DNA of 64,000 nucleotides, from the NCBI RefSeq assembly GCF_019654915.1, contig NZ_BPET01000003.1, positions 1 through 64,000 of the forward strand. Reading direction: 5' to 3'. This DNA is from Shewanella sp. MBTL60-007. GTDB lineage: Bacteria; Pseudomonadota; Gammaproteobacteria; Enterobacterales; Shewanellaceae. Below are positions 34,199 through 43,859 of the stretch, piece by piece (position 1 is the first letter of the stretch; every line of letters starts with the position of its first letter). A model generated the notes under the pieces. It was not told where the DNA came from. It did not search any database and saw nothing but the letters and a program-made list of their open reading frames with translations. The translations under genes and the position numbers were made by a program.

Positions 34199-35272
34199 TT
34201 AGTAAGCAAATGGGTAAAATTTCCAATAATTTTTTATCTGTGCCCAGCGGTGAGCTAATCCCTCTGGTTCAAAAATAAGAAACAGGATGATCACTAGGCC
34301 AATGGCCATCTCTTTGATATAAGCTAAGCCATCAGTCACCATGGGAATGTTGCCCCAATCTGTGTATTTCATCAGACTGACCACGCTCTCTAACACCTCT
34401 GGTAACAACACCATAAACACCACGCCCATTAGCGTTCCCTTAATTGAACCAAGGCCACCAATAATCACCATGGCCAGAAACTGAATAGACATGAAAATCG
34501 TAAACCCTTCTGCTGACACATAACCTAAATAGTGAGCGTATAACGCGCCGCCAATGCCAGCATAGAAAGAGGATATCCCAAAGGATAACAAGCGATACTT
34601 GTTCAGCTTTACTCCCATAATTTCAGCAGAAAGATAATGATCTCTCACCGCAACAAAAGCGCGACCGTCACGGCTACGCATTAAGTTACAACCCCAGATA
34701 TACATAAAAACCAAGGCAAACAGTGCGATGAAATAAAAGCTTTGGTCAGTATCGAACTCAAAACCGAATAGGTTGACAGGTGCGGCCATCGAGCCTGCTG
34801 AACCACCGGAAAACCACTCAGCCCTAGCAAAGAAATCTTCGATAATGAACTGAGCAGCAAGGGTAGCAATCGCGAGGTATAACCCTTTAATTCTCGCCGC
34901 AGGCATACCAAACATCATGCCCACCGCCATGGTTAGAAAGCCCGCAAGCGGAATACAAAACACTACAGGGATCTGAAAACTGGTGTTAAGCCAAGCCGAT
35001 GCAAACGCACCGAATCCAAAAAAAGCGCCATGTCCTAACGAGATCTGACCGGTAAAGCCCACTAAAATATTGAGCCCCAATGCGGCGATCCCCAAGTAAG
35101 CAATCTGAATAAATAGGGTTAAGAAATAACCATCGAGCAACAATGGTGCACTGCAAGCTAGCGCGATCACCGCCATCATAAGTAATCGGATGGTCTTGGT
35201 TTCAAAAATGGTATTGTCGGCCTTATAGCTAGTGCGGAAATCTCCACAGGGTCGCATTGCTAAGCTAGACAT
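34199..35272 (-). CDS. livM: Liv-type ABC transporter permease (LivM)
   Basis: A 357-residue inner-membrane permease with about 10 hydrophobic segments. Family blocks are NILVGFTGQISLGHGAFFGFGAF, GLYLAIATLAAQFI, and FLAMVIIGGLGSIKGTLMG. It forms the channel with LivH. An N-terminal cytoplasmic stretch of about 28 residues precedes the first membrane segment. It lies between livH and the binding-protein gene in the same leftward operon. Confidence 0.93.
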   Translation of the reverse strand: MSSLAMRPCGDFRTSYKADNTIFETKTIRLLMMAVIALACSAPLLLDGYFLTLFIQIAYLGIAALGLNILVGFTGQISLGHGAFFGFGAFASAWLNTSFQIPVVFCIPLAGFLTMAVGMMFGMPAARIKGLYLAIATLAAQFIIEDFFARAEWFSGGSAGSMAAPVNLFGFEFDTDQSFYFIALFALVFMYIWGCNLMRSRDGRAFVAVRDHYLSAEIMGVKLNKYRLLSFGISSFYAGIGGALYAHYLGYVSAEGFTIFMSIQFLAMVIIGGLGSIKGTLMGVVFMVLLPEVLESVVSLMKYTDWGNIPMVTDGLAYIKEMAIGLVIILFLIFEPEGLAHRWAQIKNYWKFYPFAY

Positions 35273-35312
35273 AAAAACTCCTCGTACAAAAAATTAAGCC
35301 GTTACTGGGTTA

Positions 35313-36206
35313 CTAAATACGTTCGATATCTCGAGTACCAAATAAGCCATAGGGCTTAAACCACAGGATGATTAGCAACACATAAAAAGGGGCGATATCG
35401 TACATATTGCCGATATGTAAAAATTGACTATCGAAGAACTCTGCCACGTTCTCTAATACGCCTATCACTACACCACCAACAATTGCACCGACAATCGAAT
35501 CTAAGCCGCCAAGAATAACCGCAGGAAAGACCTTGATGCCTATTGATGAGAGAGAGTCAGAGACACCATTTACCATGCCGATCACAACTCCTGCGGTGGC
35601 AGACACTGTGGCTGCAATTCCCCAGCTCATGGCAAAAACTTGTTTAACCGAGATCCCCAAGCTCTGGGCGACCTGCTGGTCGAATGCCGTGGCACGCATT
35701 GCCAGGCCATGCTTGGAATACTTAAAGAACAAGAAAAAACTGACCATAATAATGAGTGCAATCACGGTGCTCATTAAGTACGCCAACTCGATATTGAGCC
35801 CAAAAATCGCAATAGACTGAGTATCGAAAACCGTTGGATAACTTTGCGGTGATACCCCAAAGATCCATTTAGTCAAAGACTGGAAGAAAATCGATAAACC
35901 TATGGTCACCATGATAACCGAGATAATCGGCTCACCAATCATGGGGCGCAGTACTATCATCTGCAGCAAGACACCGAACACCGCCATAAAACAGAGGGTG
36001 AGGAGAAATCCTACAAAAAATGGCAGCTCCATATAGATGAGAAATGCCCAACACACCCAGGCACCCACCAACAAAAACTCCCCTTGTGCGAAGTTCACAA
36101 TCTGAGTGGATTTGTACACCAGCACAAAGCACATGCCAACAACACCATAAAGCAAGCCAACGATCAGACCGTTAATGATCAATTGCAGTAATAATTCAAA
36201 ATTCAT
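35313..36206 (-). CDS. livH: Liv-type ABC transporter permease (LivH)
   Basis: A 297-residue permease with about 8 hydrophobic segments. Signatures: LINGLIVGLLYGVVGMCFVL, IVNFAQGEF, AMRATAFDQQVAQSLGI, and FPAVILGGLDSIVGAIVGGVVIG. Its start codon overlaps the stop of the upstream acyl-CoA synthetase gene by 4 bases, showing tight coupling of transport and activation. Confidence 0.93.
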   Translation of the reverse strand: MNFELLLQLIINGLIVGLLYGVVGMCFVLVYKSTQIVNFAQGEFLLVGAWVCWAFLIYMELPFFVGFLLTLCFMAVFGVLLQMIVLRPMIGEPIISVIMVTIGLSIFFQSLTKWIFGVSPQSYPTVFDTQSIAIFGLNIELAYLMSTVIALIIMVSFFLFFKYSKHGLAMRATAFDQQVAQSLGISVKQVFAMSWGIAATVSATAGVVIGMVNGVSDSLSSIGIKVFPAVILGGLDSIVGAIVGGVVIGVLENVAEFFDSQFLHIGNMYDIAPFYVLLIILWFKPYGLFGTRDIERI

Positions 36207-38167
36207 GATGCTCTCCTTTGCTCAATATTCCCTTTCAAAGCAGCATCTGTTGCTATCACTGTCGCTACTTTCACTTGGGTTTGGATCCGTGACTGGCTAC
36301 CGTCTTGGAAGGTGATAACGGTATCGATATCAACATGAGGCTGGTTGTTATAGATGGAGTCGATGATGTCACCATACTTGTCCGCAATCACCGCGCGTCG
36401 AACCTTACGAGTACGAGTCAATTCACCGTCATCAGCATCGAGCTCTTTGTATAGCAAGATGAACTTTTTGATTTTCTGAGCTTCAGGCAAAGATTGATTT
36501 ACCTGCTCCACCTCTTTGGTCAGCTGCTCATAAACCTCAGGCAAACTAGAAAGATTGGTGTAGTTGGTAAACGCCAAGCCTTGCTGCTCCGCCCACTTTG
36601 AAACGATGCTAAAGCGGATACATAAAATGGCTGAAAGGTAGGGTTTGTCCTTCCCTAGAATGACCGCCTCACCAATAAAGGAGGAGAATTTTAGCTTGTT
36701 CTCTATGTACTGAGGTGAGTATTGATTCCCTTGGCTGGTTTTCGCTAAATCCTTAATGCGGTCAATAACCACCAAATGTCCCGATGGTTTAAAGTAGCCT
36801 GCATCACCTGTATGCATCCAACCATCAATGACATCTTCATCATAAGCGGATTGATCGCCTAGATAACCAGTAAACATACCCACTGTTTTTGCGATAACTT
36901 CACCAACGCCTTCGCTATCTGTGTTAATCACCTTAAGCTCGGCGGTATCGAATGCCACCCCAACACTGTCGTAGTCGACATCATCCTCATGGTGAATGGT
37001 ATATGCACCGCACATCTCCGTCTGACCATAAAGCTGCCTTAACGGCACACCTATGCTTTGGAAAAACTTAAAGGTATCGGGTCCCATTGCCGCGCCACCA
37101 GTGGCAGCAGACTTCAAAAACGAAAAACCTAATCGGTCACGTAACGCCTTCATTAATATGATGTCAGCCAGTGTCGAGCGTTTACCTTGCGCTAGAGCTT
37201 GCTCGGCACGCTTCATGGCAAAATCGAACAGCTTCTTTTTAAAGGGGGTCGAGTCCATCATTCGAGCTTGAACATCGGCTAAGATCCCCTCCCAAACACG
37301 AGGAGCGAGCAACACAAAACTGGGGCCGATTTCACGCAGGTCGGCCATCATGGTTTCCTGCTCTTCGACGAAGTTAACAATCTGGCGTGCAATCAAGGCT
37401 TGGCCGACGGCGTACACCTGCTCCATAATCCACGGTAGTGGTAGCACTGAAACATAATTGTCACCTGGCGCGCGTGGATCAGCTCTTAAATAGGAACAAC
37501 AGTGATCAATAAATTTACTGCCTTGGAGTAACACGATTTTAGGCTTTGAAGTGGTGCCAGAAGTGGTGCAATAGATAGCAATATTATCCGCTTGTCCTGC
37601 GTCTACCAGCTCGTCAAAACGACGGGGGGTTTGGCTATCAACCCTCTGGCCTATCTTGTAGATCTCTTCCACATCAATAAGCCTTGGATCATCGTATTTG
37701 CGCATCCCTCTAGGATCACAATAGACAATATATTTAACCGACGGAATAAGGTCGCCAAGCTCCAGCAGTTTGTCGCACTGCTCTTCATCTTCAGCAACGA
37801 CAACCTGAGCATTACTACGATTAAGCAGATATGCGACCTCCTCATGTAGTGAGTCTTGATACACGCCAAGTGAGAAACACCCTAAGGCATGGGCAGCAAC
37901 TTCTCCCCAAACCCACTCAGGACGATTGTCGCCTAACAGTGCTATGGCTGCGCCCTGCTCAATGCCCAAATGTTCAAACGCCAACGACATCCACTTAACG
38001 CGATTTAAATAATCTTGCCAATTAAACTCAGTCCAGATGCCAAACTCTTTCTCTCGCATCGCGGTATCGTTACCCCAATGCTTAGCGTTGTAGCGTAAGA
38101 TCTTTGGAAAGGTGTCCATATCACCCATATCAAAGCAATCTGCCGCTGATTTATCTATGGTGTTCAT
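36203..38167 (-). CDS. Long-chain-type acyl-CoA synthetase (AMP-binding)
   Basis: A 654-residue ANL-superfamily ligase. The AMP loop is TTSGTTSKPKIV, with LYGQTEMCG, DGWMHTGDAGYF and DRIKDLAKTSQGNQYSP downstream. It makes an acyl-CoA from a free acid with ATP. Size and motifs are those of long-chain or aromatic acid CoA ligases; no signal or membrane segment is seen. It is wedged between livG and livH with overlapping ends at both sides, so its product is made together with the transporter and probably traps the imported substrate as its CoA ester. Confidence 0.9.
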   Translation of the reverse strand: MNTIDKSAADCFDMGDMDTFPKILRYNAKHWGNDTAMREKEFGIWTEFNWQDYLNRVKWMSLAFEHLGIEQGAAIALLGDNRPEWVWGEVAAHALGCFSLGVYQDSLHEEVAYLLNRSNAQVVVAEDEEQCDKLLELGDLIPSVKYIVYCDPRGMRKYDDPRLIDVEEIYKIGQRVDSQTPRRFDELVDAGQADNIAIYCTTSGTTSKPKIVLLQGSKFIDHCCSYLRADPRAPGDNYVSVLPLPWIMEQVYAVGQALIARQIVNFVEEQETMMADLREIGPSFVLLAPRVWEGILADVQARMMDSTPFKKKLFDFAMKRAEQALAQGKRSTLADIILMKALRDRLGFSFLKSAATGGAAMGPDTFKFFQSIGVPLRQLYGQTEMCGAYTIHHEDDVDYDSVGVAFDTAELKVINTDSEGVGEVIAKTVGMFTGYLGDQSAYDEDVIDGWMHTGDAGYFKPSGHLVVIDRIKDLAKTSQGNQYSPQYIENKLKFSSFIGEAVILGKDKPYLSAILCIRFSIVSKWAEQQGLAFTNYTNLSSLPEVYEQLTKEVEQVNQSLPEAQKIKKFILLYKELDADDGELTRTRKVRRAVIADKYGDIIDSIYNNQPHVDIDTVITFQDGSQSRIQTQVKVATVIATDAALKGNIEQRRAS

Positions 38168-38964
38168 TAGCCAACCTCTTGTAACTGCTCGTTCTCTTCC
38201 AAGCCTAAATAAGCCTGTCTCACATGCTCATTAGCCATCACCTCATCAGGTAGGCCAGTAACGAGCTTCTTACCAAAATCCAGAACCATCACTTGGTGTG
38301 ATATATCCATCACAACCCCCATGTCATGCTCAATCATGACCACAGTGATGCCAAACTCTTCGTTGAGATCTAAGATGTAGCGGGCCATATCCTCCTTCTC
38401 TTCGAGGTTCATCCCCGCCATTGGCTCATCGAGTAGAATAAGTTTTGGATTGAGCGCGATGGCTCTAGCTAACTCGACACGCTTACGCAGTCCGTATGAC
38501 AGAGTACCCGCTATAGATTTACGTACATGGGAGATATCGAGAAAATCGATGATCTCTTCAACTTGACGACGATGCTGTAGCTCCTCTTTCTGAGCTGGTG
38601 ATGCCCAGTACAAAGGACCTGTTAACCAATTGTTCTTCATCTGGTGATGGCGACCAACCATGATGTTATCCAATACCGACATGTGGCCAAATAACGCAAG
38701 ATTTTGAAATGTTCTACCTATGCCTAGATCGGCACGATCATTTGGGCGCAGGTTTGTCACCTCTTTGTTGCCAAAATGAATGCTGCCCTGCTGCGGACGG
38801 TAACGACCTGAGATACAGTTGAGCATCGATGTTTTACCTGCACCGTTCGGCCCGATAATCGAAAACACTGAGCCAGTTTCAACCTCAAAACTCACATCTG
38901 TTAACGCTTTTACGCCGCCAAATGCTAACGAGATCTGGTCAACTTTTAGAATGGTATCTGTCAC
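38167..38964 (-). CDS. livG: Branched-chain-type ABC transporter, ATP-binding protein (LivG)
   Basis: A 265-residue ABC ATPase. Walker A is GPNGAGKTS, the signature is in LSYGLRKRVELARAIAL, Walker B is LILLDEPMAGMN. The RTFQNLALFGHMSVLDNIMVGRH segment is LivG-like. First of the Liv genes after the porin. Its stop overlaps the ligase start. Confidence 0.93.
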   Translation of the reverse strand: MTDTILKVDQISLAFGGVKALTDVSFEVETGSVFSIIGPNGAGKTSMLNCISGRYRPQQGSIHFGNKEVTNLRPNDRADLGIGRTFQNLALFGHMSVLDNIMVGRHHQMKNNWLTGPLYWASPAQKEELQHRRQVEEIIDFLDISHVRKSIAGTLSYGLRKRVELARAIALNPKLILLDEPMAGMNLEEKEDMARYILDLNEEFGITVVMIEHDMGVVMDISHQVMVLDFGKKLVTGLPDEVMANEHVRQAYLGLEENEQLQEVG

Positions 38965-39064
38965 ACCCTTACTCCTTTGCTTTGCAATTTAACTCCTGAC
39001 CAGAAAGGCCTAGAACTTCACTGCTATGGGTATTGAATCGCCTTAGAAAGTGGCTAATACAGCG

Positions 39065-39106
39065 GCTAAATCCGTCGAAAGAAATGATTCCTTCGACGGA
39101 TTTAGC
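39065..39106 (-). other. Long intercistronic hairpin after the porin gene
   Basis: A perfect 15-base-pair inverted repeat (GCTAAATCCGTCGAA / TTCGACGGATTTAGC, 12-base loop) begins 2 bases after the porin stop. No T-run follows, so it is probably an mRNA stability or partial-termination element separating porin from the Liv genes. Confidence 0.65.
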
Positions 39107-39108
39107 GA

Positions 39109-40149
39109 CTACAGGGCGTAGCGCATCGATAGTTGCGCATAATTAGAATCGACATCGTGATCGCCAATCTCAAAGTTGCCGACCTCAAAACCTACAGCCA
39201 AATGTGGAGTTAGATTTTGGAATAGGTTGACACTCCACTGACTGCGCTCAGCGTTAGTAATATCGGTTTCAACTCGGCCATAAAGCACGGTGCTTCTTAA
39301 GGTATCGGTCCAGTAGTGACGATATGCGGCAAGATAGGAGGTGGTACTCTCTACTTCTTCACCCACTAGGTCTGAAGCGGCACCAATTCCCACATAACGA
39401 CCGACTTCACCTTGGTGAAATTGGAATCTAAGATCGTCTTTGCCAAATGTCTTGATACGACCAGCAATCGAGCCACCAAAAGCCGTTTCGCTATTACCTT
39501 GATTAGTGTTTAAATTGCGACCTAATGCAGAGATAGAGATGTTGCCCCAATCACCTTTAAAGTTATAACGGGCGATAACATCTGGCAGATCGTCATTGGC
39601 GGTATCGCCTCCAACACTCTCTGGGTTTTCTACCGATACTTGAAAGTTACCCATGTCATAGCGGATTTGCCCTTGGCGAATAAACGCCAACCCCACAGTT
39701 GCACCGGCAAAGTCAGCGGTTTCAGGAATCGCACTAGTATTCATAAAAGTGGTCCAGGTCTGCCCCGCAGTTAAATCTTTATACTTAATAAATGCGTGGC
39801 GTATTCTCGGGTTTGCTGAGTTCGATACAACTTGGTTGCCACCACCGCCGAGGAAGTCCATCTCAATAAAGCCCATCACGTCACCATGAACGTACTTAGT
39901 ATTGAATCGTGTTTCATTGGCGAAAATTCTAAACTGCGAAGCACTCTGTTCTAGTGGTGCCCCTGTACCTATCCAAAAGTCCCGGTAACCAACATCACCA
40001 TCGACATAACGGGCATCGACCTTAATGTAACCGCCAAAGGAAATCTTACCGTTTTCACCTACTTCAAAGTCATAACCTGCAGTGGCTGAACCGGCAGCCA
40101 AGCAAAGCGAACTGGCTAATGTGAGCTGTTTTATTTTAGAAATGACCAT
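39109..40149 (-). CDS. DcaP-like outer-membrane porin
   Basis: A 346-residue outer-membrane protein. Signal peptide cleaves near ATAGYDF. The N-terminus ISFGGYIKVDARYVDGDVG and the TAGQTWTTFM block resemble DcaP-family porins, which pass dicarboxylates and other organic acids. Alternating beta-strands run to a terminal aromatic-type strand (YAQLSMRYAL). It heads the operon with livG onwards, separated by a hairpin. A porin for organic acids fits the two CoA-ligase-family partners. Divergent from the CrbS-like kinase. Confidence 0.78.
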   Translation of the reverse strand: MVISKIKQLTLASSLCLAAGSATAGYDFEVGENGKISFGGYIKVDARYVDGDVGYRDFWIGTGAPLEQSASQFRIFANETRFNTKYVHGDVMGFIEMDFLGGGGNQVVSNSANPRIRHAFIKYKDLTAGQTWTTFMNTSAIPETADFAGATVGLAFIRQGQIRYDMGNFQVSVENPESVGGDTANDDLPDVIARYNFKGDWGNISISALGRNLNTNQGNSETAFGGSIAGRIKTFGKDDLRFQFHQGEVGRYVGIGAASDLVGEEVESTTSYLAAYRHYWTDTLRSTVLYGRVETDITNAERSQWSVNLFQNLTPHLAVGFEVGNFEIGDHDVDSNYAQLSMRYAL

Positions 40150-40359
40150 CTTTTATCCCCTTTAATGTCTGCATCCAAGATGTAGAAATCGAGCAATTGC
40201 CTCAATTGGGAATAGGTATTAATCCAGCAGTATTAATACTGACAGCCTAATACTTAAGTCGATGTGAATTATTCGCTTCGGGAGGATAAAAACGTGATAT
40301 GTTAATTTTTATAACAATTAAGTAAGCCTTAAGAGCTTACATAGACAAGGCCTTACAAG
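40150..40359. other. Divergent regulatory region, porin / CrbS-like kinase
   Basis: 210 bases between divergent starts. It must contain the promoters of the porin-Liv operon and of the sensor kinase. No clear dyad was recognised. Confidence 0.45.
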
Positions 40360-43300
40360 ATGTTTCCCAACTGGTTACTGGTCACCATTAGTATCAGCTA
40401 CATTGGTTTGCTGTTTCTAATGGCATTCTTAGGTGACAAATACCGAGAAAAACTTTTTAAACAACAGCATAGTATTATCTATTCGCTCTCTTTAGGGGTG
40501 TACTGTACCTCATGGGGATTTTTAGGGACGGCGGGACAGGCGGCAGATAACTCCTTTTCCTACCTGCCGGTTTATATCGCACCGATTCTGCTATTTATTT
40601 TTGCTTGGCCATTTATTCAACGCATCATACGCGTATGCCTAAAGCTGAATATCACCTCCATTGCCGACCTCCTTGCCGCTCGATTTGGCAAATCACAACA
40701 GCTAGCAATGGTGGTAACCTTCGTTGCGCTATTTGGTACCTTGCCCTATATAGCCTTGCAGCTAAAAGCTATCGTTAATTCCTATGAGATATTACGGCAA
40801 GACCACTTATTGTCTTCGTGGCAATTAGGATTAGTGGTGAGTTTTATCCTCGCGGGATTTACCATTATTTTTGGTGTACGTGCTATCGATGTTACGGAGC
40901 GCCACCCAGGTATGATGCTCGCCATCGCCTTTGAGTCCTTCGTAAAATTAGTTGCCTACCTGACCATTGGTATATTCGTGTCTTTCTTTTTATTCGACTC
41001 GCCAATGGAGATCTGGCGTCAATCCAGCGAAATGTCCAACACGGCAACCTCATTTAACTATCCCAATATGGTGTCGATGTTTGGTCTGCTATTTATCGTC
41101 ACATCGGCTTTTTTGTGTCTCCCCCGACAGTTTCAAGTGCTTATTGTCGAACTAAAAGAACAGAAACACGCGATTTGGAGTCGCTGGACCTTCCCCCTTT
41201 ATATTCTTGTCTTTGCATTTTTTGCCACCCCATTGGGGCAAGCTGGCAATATACTCTATGGTGACTCGATGCAGAGCGATGCCTACGTGTTATTTTTACC
41301 CGCCTTCAGCGGCGATGCATGGTTAGGGCTATTCAGTTTTTTAGGGGCTATTTCAGCAGCCAGCTCTATGGTGATCATCTCCACTATCGCCCTGAGTACT
41401 ATGCTTAGTAATGAAGTGGTCTTTCCGACCCTCTTTAAAGTCACGAATATTCAGAGCACCAATTTTCATAAGTTCCGCTCTCATCTGCTCAATATCCGCA
41501 AAGCGCTTATCTTAGTGGTGATCTTTCTAAGCTATGGCATGTTCTTAGTGGCTCCGCCGGATACACTAGCCTCTCTGGGTGAGGTTGCCTTCGGTGCCAT
41601 AGCACAAATAGGTCCAGCCCTATTTGCAGCATTTTTGTGGCGCAGAGTGACCTTGGTTGGTGTACTCAGTGGCATAATAAGTGGATTTTCACTCTGGTTT
41701 TGCCTAAACCTACTACCTCAGCTCGGACTTTATTCTCATCCCTTTGCGGGCAGTGAATACTCGATGACGACTATGGCAACCTTGCTCGGCCTATTTGTGA
41801 ATATCACAATGATCTGGCTGCTCTCATCATTTACCCGCCAAAGTGTTCACGAACAGATGCAGATTGCTCATTTTATCGAGCGACCAGATCTCGACAAACT
41901 ACAACCCAATATCTCCCGCCAAATTAACCCAACGGAACTAGAGTTATTAGCGGCAAGATTCGTAGGAAAAGACAAAGCAGCCCAAGGTTTTCATGGTTTT
42001 TTCAGCAATCAAGTCCAACCTGTTACCGATAAAGCCAGTTACAATCAAGCACTGATTTTTTACACCGAGAATATGCTCGCAAGTGTGATGGGCTCGGCCT
42101 CTGCGCGACTAGTTATTTCCTGTGCATTAAATGGCCGCGATATCGCCATTGAAGATGTCGCTCAACTTGTGGAACAGGCCTCAAGCCACAGAACAGAATT
42201 CAGTCGTTCTGTGCTCCACAGTGCTATTGAGAATGCCAGCGAAGGGATCTCTGTGATTGATAAAGAACTCAATCTCGTGGCTTGGAACCAGCATTATCTA
42301 AATCTATTCAACTACCCAGAAGATCTGGTTTATATCGGCAGTCCAGTTAGTCAGCTTATCGAATATAACCTTAGCCATAGCCACAGGTTTCAACATGATT
42401 TACAGCAACAAGTTGAACGTCGGCTCAACTATCTACGCCAAGGTAGTCGCCACAGCACAGAGCGCATACAACCTGACGGTAAAACGATACGTATTGAAGG
42501 TAATCCAATTCCTGATGGGGGCTTTGTGATGATCTTTTCTGACATCACCATGTATCGTGAAGCTGAAAAATTACTCAAAGAAAAAAATCTCGACTTAGAG
42601 GCGCGGGTATTTGAGCGAACTAAAAAGCTTGAGCAAGCCAATTTAGATCTGGAAAAGTCGAATCAAGAACTTGCCGAGGCTCTAAATAAAATCGAACAAG
42701 CTCATCAGAAAAAGAGTCAATATTTGAAAGCCTGTAGCCATGATCTACTACAACCGCTATCTGCTGCCCGCCTGTTTTCTTCAGCTTTTGTGCAGGACTC
42801 TCAACTGACGGTTAAGCAACAACAGCAAATAGGCTATATCGATAATTCACTTCAAGTTGCTAACGAATTGCTACTGGACTTAAATGAAGTTTCGCGTATT
42901 GAAAGCGGGACAGTTGTACCTGAGATTACCGAATTTGCTTTACAGGAGCTTATTGACTCTTTAGTTGATGAATTCGGTGCGATAGCCCAAAGCTCACAGG
43001 TTAAATTCCGCCATATTACGACAAAAATGTGGGTTCGCAGTGATAAAACCCTATTAAGGCGGATCTTACAAAACTTAATTAGCAATGCCTTTCGCTATGC
43101 AGGCGATGGCACCATACTACTTGGCTACCGACGTCAGCAGGACAAGCTATCTATTCAGGTGGTTGATGATGGCCCTGGAATACCAACAGATAAACAAGCC
43201 GTCATTTTTGAGCAATTTACTAGGCTGCAGCATTCGGGACATGAAGGGGTTAACGGCTTGGGATTAGGCTTGAATATCGCTCAAGGACTTGCACATATAC

Positions 43301-43830
43301 TCTCCCATCGTCTTACACTGTCATCGAATCTAGGTCAGGGGAGTATCTTTAGTCTGCAGCTAGATACTGTGCAGCCTCACCGGATCAGCACAAGTAAAGC
43401 TCCAGTGGATATTCTTACCTTAAGCGGCGTACATGTGCTGTGCGTTGACAATGACCCCAACGTATTGGCGGGCATGGTTGAATTATTGCAAAGTTGGAAG
43501 TGCCATGTGCATCAAGCGACATCTGCCCAGCAAGCCAAGACTCTATTTAGTCAGCATGCAGCCCACATCGATATAGTACTAATGGACTATCAGCTAGAAG
43601 ATAATCAAAACGGCCTAGACTTGATGCAACAATTACAAGCTGAATCAGACTTACCGCTGCCGGCTATCTTGATCACAGCGACTATAGATGAAGCCGTTGT
43701 ATTGCGAGCCAAAGAGATGGGCTATGGATACTTACGCAAAATAATCAAGCCCATTGCCCTCAGGGCGGTGATGAGTGCCACACTAGCAAGAAGCCTACGC
43801 AAAAATTACGCGGCACCACCGACTATCTAA
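40360..43830 (+). CDS. crbS: Hybrid sensor kinase with sodium:solute symporter domain (CrbS/MxtR type)
   Basis: An 1156-residue hybrid kinase. Residues 1-490 form a sodium:solute symporter-like membrane domain with about 13 segments. A PAS domain lies near 620-735 (ISVIDKELNLVAWNQHYLNLFNYP), then a coiled coil, a HisKA domain with phospho-acceptor His794 (KACSHDLLQPLSAARLF), an ATPase domain (NLISNAFRYAG, VDDGPGIP, GLGLGLNIA), and a receiver with Asp1076 (VLMDYQLE). This is the CrbS/MxtR layout, known to control acetate and related carbon use together with a LuxR-type regulator. That partner is encoded next door in the opposite direction. The start is ATG after AAGGCCTTACAAG. Confidence 0.9.
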   Translation: MFPNWLLVTISISYIGLLFLMAFLGDKYREKLFKQQHSIIYSLSLGVYCTSWGFLGTAGQAADNSFSYLPVYIAPILLFIFAWPFIQRIIRVCLKLNITSIADLLAARFGKSQQLAMVVTFVALFGTLPYIALQLKAIVNSYEILRQDHLLSSWQLGLVVSFILAGFTIIFGVRAIDVTERHPGMMLAIAFESFVKLVAYLTIGIFVSFFLFDSPMEIWRQSSEMSNTATSFNYPNMVSMFGLLFIVTSAFLCLPRQFQVLIVELKEQKHAIWSRWTFPLYILVFAFFATPLGQAGNILYGDSMQSDAYVLFLPAFSGDAWLGLFSFLGAISAASSMVIISTIALSTMLSNEVVFPTLFKVTNIQSTNFHKFRSHLLNIRKALILVVIFLSYGMFLVAPPDTLASLGEVAFGAIAQIGPALFAAFLWRRVTLVGVLSGIISGFSLWFCLNLLPQLGLYSHPFAGSEYSMTTMATLLGLFVNITMIWLLSSFTRQSVHEQMQIAHFIERPDLDKLQPNISRQINPTELELLAARFVGKDKAAQGFHGFFSNQVQPVTDKASYNQALIFYTENMLASVMGSASARLVISCALNGRDIAIEDVAQLVEQASSHRTEFSRSVLHSAIENASEGISVIDKELNLVAWNQHYLNLFNYPEDLVYIGSPVSQLIEYNLSHSHRFQHDLQQQVERRLNYLRQGSRHSTERIQPDGKTIRIEGNPIPDGGFVMIFSDITMYREAEKLLKEKNLDLEARVFERTKKLEQANLDLEKSNQELAEALNKIEQAHQKKSQYLKACSHDLLQPLSAARLFSSAFVQDSQLTVKQQQQIGYIDNSLQVANELLLDLNEVSRIESGTVVPEITEFALQELIDSLVDEFGAIAQSSQVKFRHITTKMWVRSDKTLLRRILQNLISNAFRYAGDGTILLGYRRQQDKLSIQVVDDGPGIPTDKQAVIFEQFTRLQHSGHEGVNGLGLGLNIAQGLAHILSHRLTLSSNLGQGSIFSLQLDTVQPHRISTSKAPVDILTLSGVHVLCVDNDPNVLAGMVELLQSWKCHVHQATSAQQAKTLFSQHAAHIDIVLMDYQLEDNQNGLDLMQQLQAESDLPLPAILITATIDEAVVLRAKEMGYGYLRKIIKPIALRAVMSATLARSLRKNYAAPPTI

Positions 43831-43859
43831 TAACTATTTAATGATTATTGACGCAAAGG

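Noticed and set aside
31889-38964. Plain branched-chain amino-acid transporter
   Set aside because: The Liv proteins fit the family, but interleaved acyl-CoA synthetase, a PaaK-like gene and a DcaP-like porin make an amino-acid ligand less likely.
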